A stretch of 64,000 nucleotides of DNA from Hymenolepis diminuta. Lineage: Eukaryota; Platyhelminthes; Cestoda; Cyclophyllidea; Hymenolepididae. Below the pieces are notes generated by a model. That model was not told the DNA's origin and did no database searches. It saw only the letters and a list, made by a program, of their open reading frames with translations. Below are positions 61,476 through 64,000 of this stretch, piece after piece. The stretch is taken from the NCBI GenBank assembly GCA_900708905.1, contig CAADRB010000004.1:3627760-3691759 (forward strand), read 5' to 3'. The position numbers and the translations under genes are program-made. How positions within the stretch are numbered: position 1 is the stretch's first letter; each line of letters starts with the position of its first letter.

Positions 61476-63141
61476 ATCTCTGATTTGGACGACGTTCACG
61501 TCTAGGGCTGTGCCACTTGCAGTAATTCATTGTAGCAGTCACATTCAGAGGTTTACTGCTGACAACTGCCACATTCGATGAAAGAAAAGACTGGAAGAAT
61601 GATCAAAACATGGAACAGGCTTCAATAGAATGCAATCCTATAAGTTGTGCTCAATTCAAAGGAATTCCAGTGTCAATTATGCCAATTTTAGGTGAGAACG
61701 CAAGCAATCATGATTACAACGCCAACTTCTTGTTTTTAGGGAATTGGATAGGTGGTAAATGATTGGCTATGTGGTTAGCCAATGGTGACTAACCAGATGA
61801 TGACAGCAATAATTGCGTCAGTAGTGGTCCTACATGTCTAGGTGTGGGCGTGGAGGAGAGCACCGAAAATATTTGATTTGGCTTCCTACCAGTTTCTTTT
61901 CTAATTCTAAATCAACTTTGAATAACCTTGAACTCCTAAAGGGGAAAGTTCTTAAAGTGATTACTACTTCCGGTCTTGAAAAAGACCACTTCGTGGTCAG
62001 AAAGGCTACATTTATTTCTTCCAGATGAACGCAATATTCTCCTTTCATTTCTTTCCATTACCTTTTCCAGAAATAATCACACTGATCTGGTGTAGAAGAA
62101 TTCATGTAGTGTTGAGTTAGGTGTCCAAACTACGTAATCAGTGAGCCAACTACGTAGGGAACCATGTCAATGATTTAAGAGAACGTGATACCGTATCTTA
62201 ACCGAAATTGTATTCAACGTCAATATCCTGGAAATTCAAACTACTTTTATGACCTACATCGCAAAGTTAATTATCTCATTTCAGCCTGATTTAAATGTCC
62301 TCGAGTTCGCCATTAGGAGAGCGTAAGAGAGTAAGAGAGGAATGAGGCACAGTGGAGGTGGGAGGGAAGCGTAGCGGCCGTTTTTTCATGGAGAAGGAGC
62401 AATGTAGACGGATGGAATGGTTCCGGACATCGCTGACCGGGGAAACTGAACCCTACCAGCGCTCATTCAAGGACCGCTTAATTAGCTCATCCCTTACTTA
62501 GCTTACAATAAACCACTTGAGGTCACTCGACGGTTGTTTAGGGAAATTTGAGGTCGCAGCAGGTGTTAACTCTCCAGGCCCAAGTGTGTGGTCTAGATGA
62601 TTAGTGACGATTCTCAGGGGTTAGTGATGACGCTGACAAAACTGTTGGAAACGCATAGGGATTCATCCTTCGGAACTTTCATTCCATTTTTATTAATTTC
62701 ACCACTTTCCTAATGAGGGGAATTCATCCGTCGAACATTTCGGACAAACTTTCCACTCATGGCTCTTCAACTTGGGCAGGCGGTCGTCTATTTTTAATGG
62801 AAATGGAAGAATGAAAAAATTCAAAAATGAGTAATGTCCATTCGCATTTCTAGAATCTCGAATCCTCACCTCTTGGGAATTCAATCAATGAGCAGTGAAG
62901 TGTGAGACTGTCACTAATATGCGAATATTCACACAAAGGGAGTGCAGTACCTTGCACTATCCACTGGATCACTGTCCTAACGATCAACTCGATCTCCAAG
63001 TGCTCCCTCTCCTGGCACTTTCAGTCCTATTAAAGCAAGGGGCCACTATGCACCGTATATTCGCTTCTTCATTTAGTATCGTATTGGATTTCGTTATAAC
63101 TAAACAGGCATGTTGCGTATTGCACACGACTTGTGTTGTAA
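61476..63141. other. Gene-free region with a less AT-rich block
   Basis: Positions about 62,310-62,640 have higher GC than their surroundings, with a purine-rich start and two TTAGTGA(C/T)GA copies near 62,600-62,630. Possibly the 5' flank of a gene beyond the right edge. No ORF is supported. Confidence 0.4.
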
Positions 63142-63173
63142 GAATAATAATAACAATAATAATAATAATAATA
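63142..63173. repeat. (AAT)n microsatellite
   Basis: About ten AAT units with one interruption (AAC). Confidence 0.9.
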
Positions 63174-63461
63174 GTTTAATATCTGCATTTGAAATGAGAA
63201 TGTGGTGCTACAATAAATCAAACCAATTAGTCCCAATATGACCTGTGGGAATTTACGCATATGCTCCCTGAGAATGCACCTAAGAAAAGAAGGAGAAAAT
63301 GTGCATGGTAAGAAGATCTTGTGGCATGTGTGCTGCTTGAGATTTCGCCGAATTCATACTTCAAATGCTGCCTATCCCTGAAGTACAAATCGCATTCAGA
63401 TTGATATCACTGAAAATGTGTTTATTTGAGTGAAGTTACCAGACCACTCTTAAGCCTATTG

Positions 63462-63493
63462 ATCGCCTTAATTGCCTTAATCGCCTTAATTGA
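63462..63493. repeat. 9-bp tandem repeat (ATCGCCTTA/ATTGCCTTA)
   Basis: About three and a half units of ATYGCCTTA in tandem. Confidence 0.8.
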
Positions 63494-63793
63494 ATCACAA
63501 CAATACTCCAGTTCTTCCAATCAGTGGGAGAATTACTTCGTATGTGTCTCATACATGCATTCAACAACAGCAACAACAACAATATTCGGTATAAAGGCAT
63601 GATCGGATACAACAAATGTGCGGCTTGGATCTCCTTTCTCACCTATCATAATAAAACATAATTTTATGCTTGAGTATAATTGTCATACTCCAGTAGGATT
63701 ATAATTTTATTTCCTAAGAACCAAATATCCCCCACTGTGTTCCAGGAGACATCCTCGACTCACTGACAAATCTCTCGGATTTGTAGAGACAAA

Positions 63794-63997
63794 ATGAACA
63801 CAGTCCTCTATTATTATTCCACTCTATCTATGCTAACTATGTTTCATATCTTGGGAGAGTTGAGGATCCATATCACAGTTGATCACCCTGATTCTAACCA
63901 ACCGTCCAGATCGAGATTAATTGTGAACGATGAGGTGGTTTATGATGAAGAGTCCGACTATTTCGCCCATCAAACACAAAGACCGGAATTTATCTAA
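63794..63997 (+). CDS. Unrecognised ORF at right edge, possible exon
   Basis: A 67-codon ATG ORF ending TAA at 63,995-63,997. The second half is acidic and polar (DEVVYDEESDYFAHQ). A good acceptor (TGTTCCAG) precedes it at about 63,743, and others lie inside. I do not recognise the family. It may be an exon of a gene continuing past the window, or chance. Confidence 0.25.
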   Translation: MNTVLYYYSTLSMLTMFHILGELRIHITVDHPDSNQPSRSRLIVNDEVVYDEESDYFAHQTQRPEFI

Positions 63998-64000
63998 ATC

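Noticed and set aside
62840..62860. Resemblance to flatworm miR-219 (TGTCCATTCGCATTTCT)
   Set aside because: The match, against the mature sequence as I remember it, misses the seed bases at the 5' end, and no convincing hairpin partner lies within 100 bases on either side.

Overview
The window is nuclear DNA from an animal, not a prokaryote. Its three recognisable genes are split by introns with GT..AG ends. The DNA is AT-rich, and very short introns (37-77 nt) sit beside introns up to about 10 kb. The gene set (CREBRF/REPTOR, CIAO1, beta-TrCP) is bilaterian. The mix of tiny and long introns, with low-complexity inserts inside conserved proteins, makes a parasitic flatworm (cestode-like) my best guess. 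That is inference; no sequence seen here proves the phylum.

Layout. Positions 1 to about 18.5 kb hold no supportable gene, only decayed repeats: a diverged 1.1-kb duplication (about 1.78-2.90 and 3.78-4.97 kb) and a 1.6-kb G-rich degenerate minisatellite (about 12.06-13.64 kb). From 36,306 down to 18,843 on the minus strand lies a six-exon gene for a 748-residue bZIP protein of the CREBRF/REPTOR family. All five introns have consistent phases and the spliced length is an exact multiple of three. Divergently, CIAO1 (cytosolic iron-sulfur cluster targeting, seven WD blades, five exons) runs from about 39,293 to 40,726 on the plus strand. It is followed by beta-TrCP/Slimb (FBXW1/FBXW11 type F-box/WD40 protein, six exons, 744 residues) from 45,167 to 54,914. 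The remaining 9 kb is again gene-poor. It holds a probable LINE reverse-transcriptase relic, a 20-bp exact direct repeat about 0.87 kb apart, microsatellites and a G4-capable C-rich block. One unrecognised ORF lies at the right edge.

Function. The genes do not form an operon or pathway. CREBRF/REPTOR is a TORC1/stress-linked transcription regulator, CIAO1 is an iron-sulfur housekeeping factor, and beta-TrCP is the substrate receptor of an SCF ubiquitin ligase. The main novelties are lineage-specific: large inserts in beta-TrCP (F-box/WD linker and between blades 1 and 2), a long Tyr/Gln-rich tail on the CREBRF homologue, and a bZIP domain divided over three exons with a 74-nt frame-breaking middle exon. 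I found no convincing wholly new system. No rRNA, tRNA or CRISPR was recognised.
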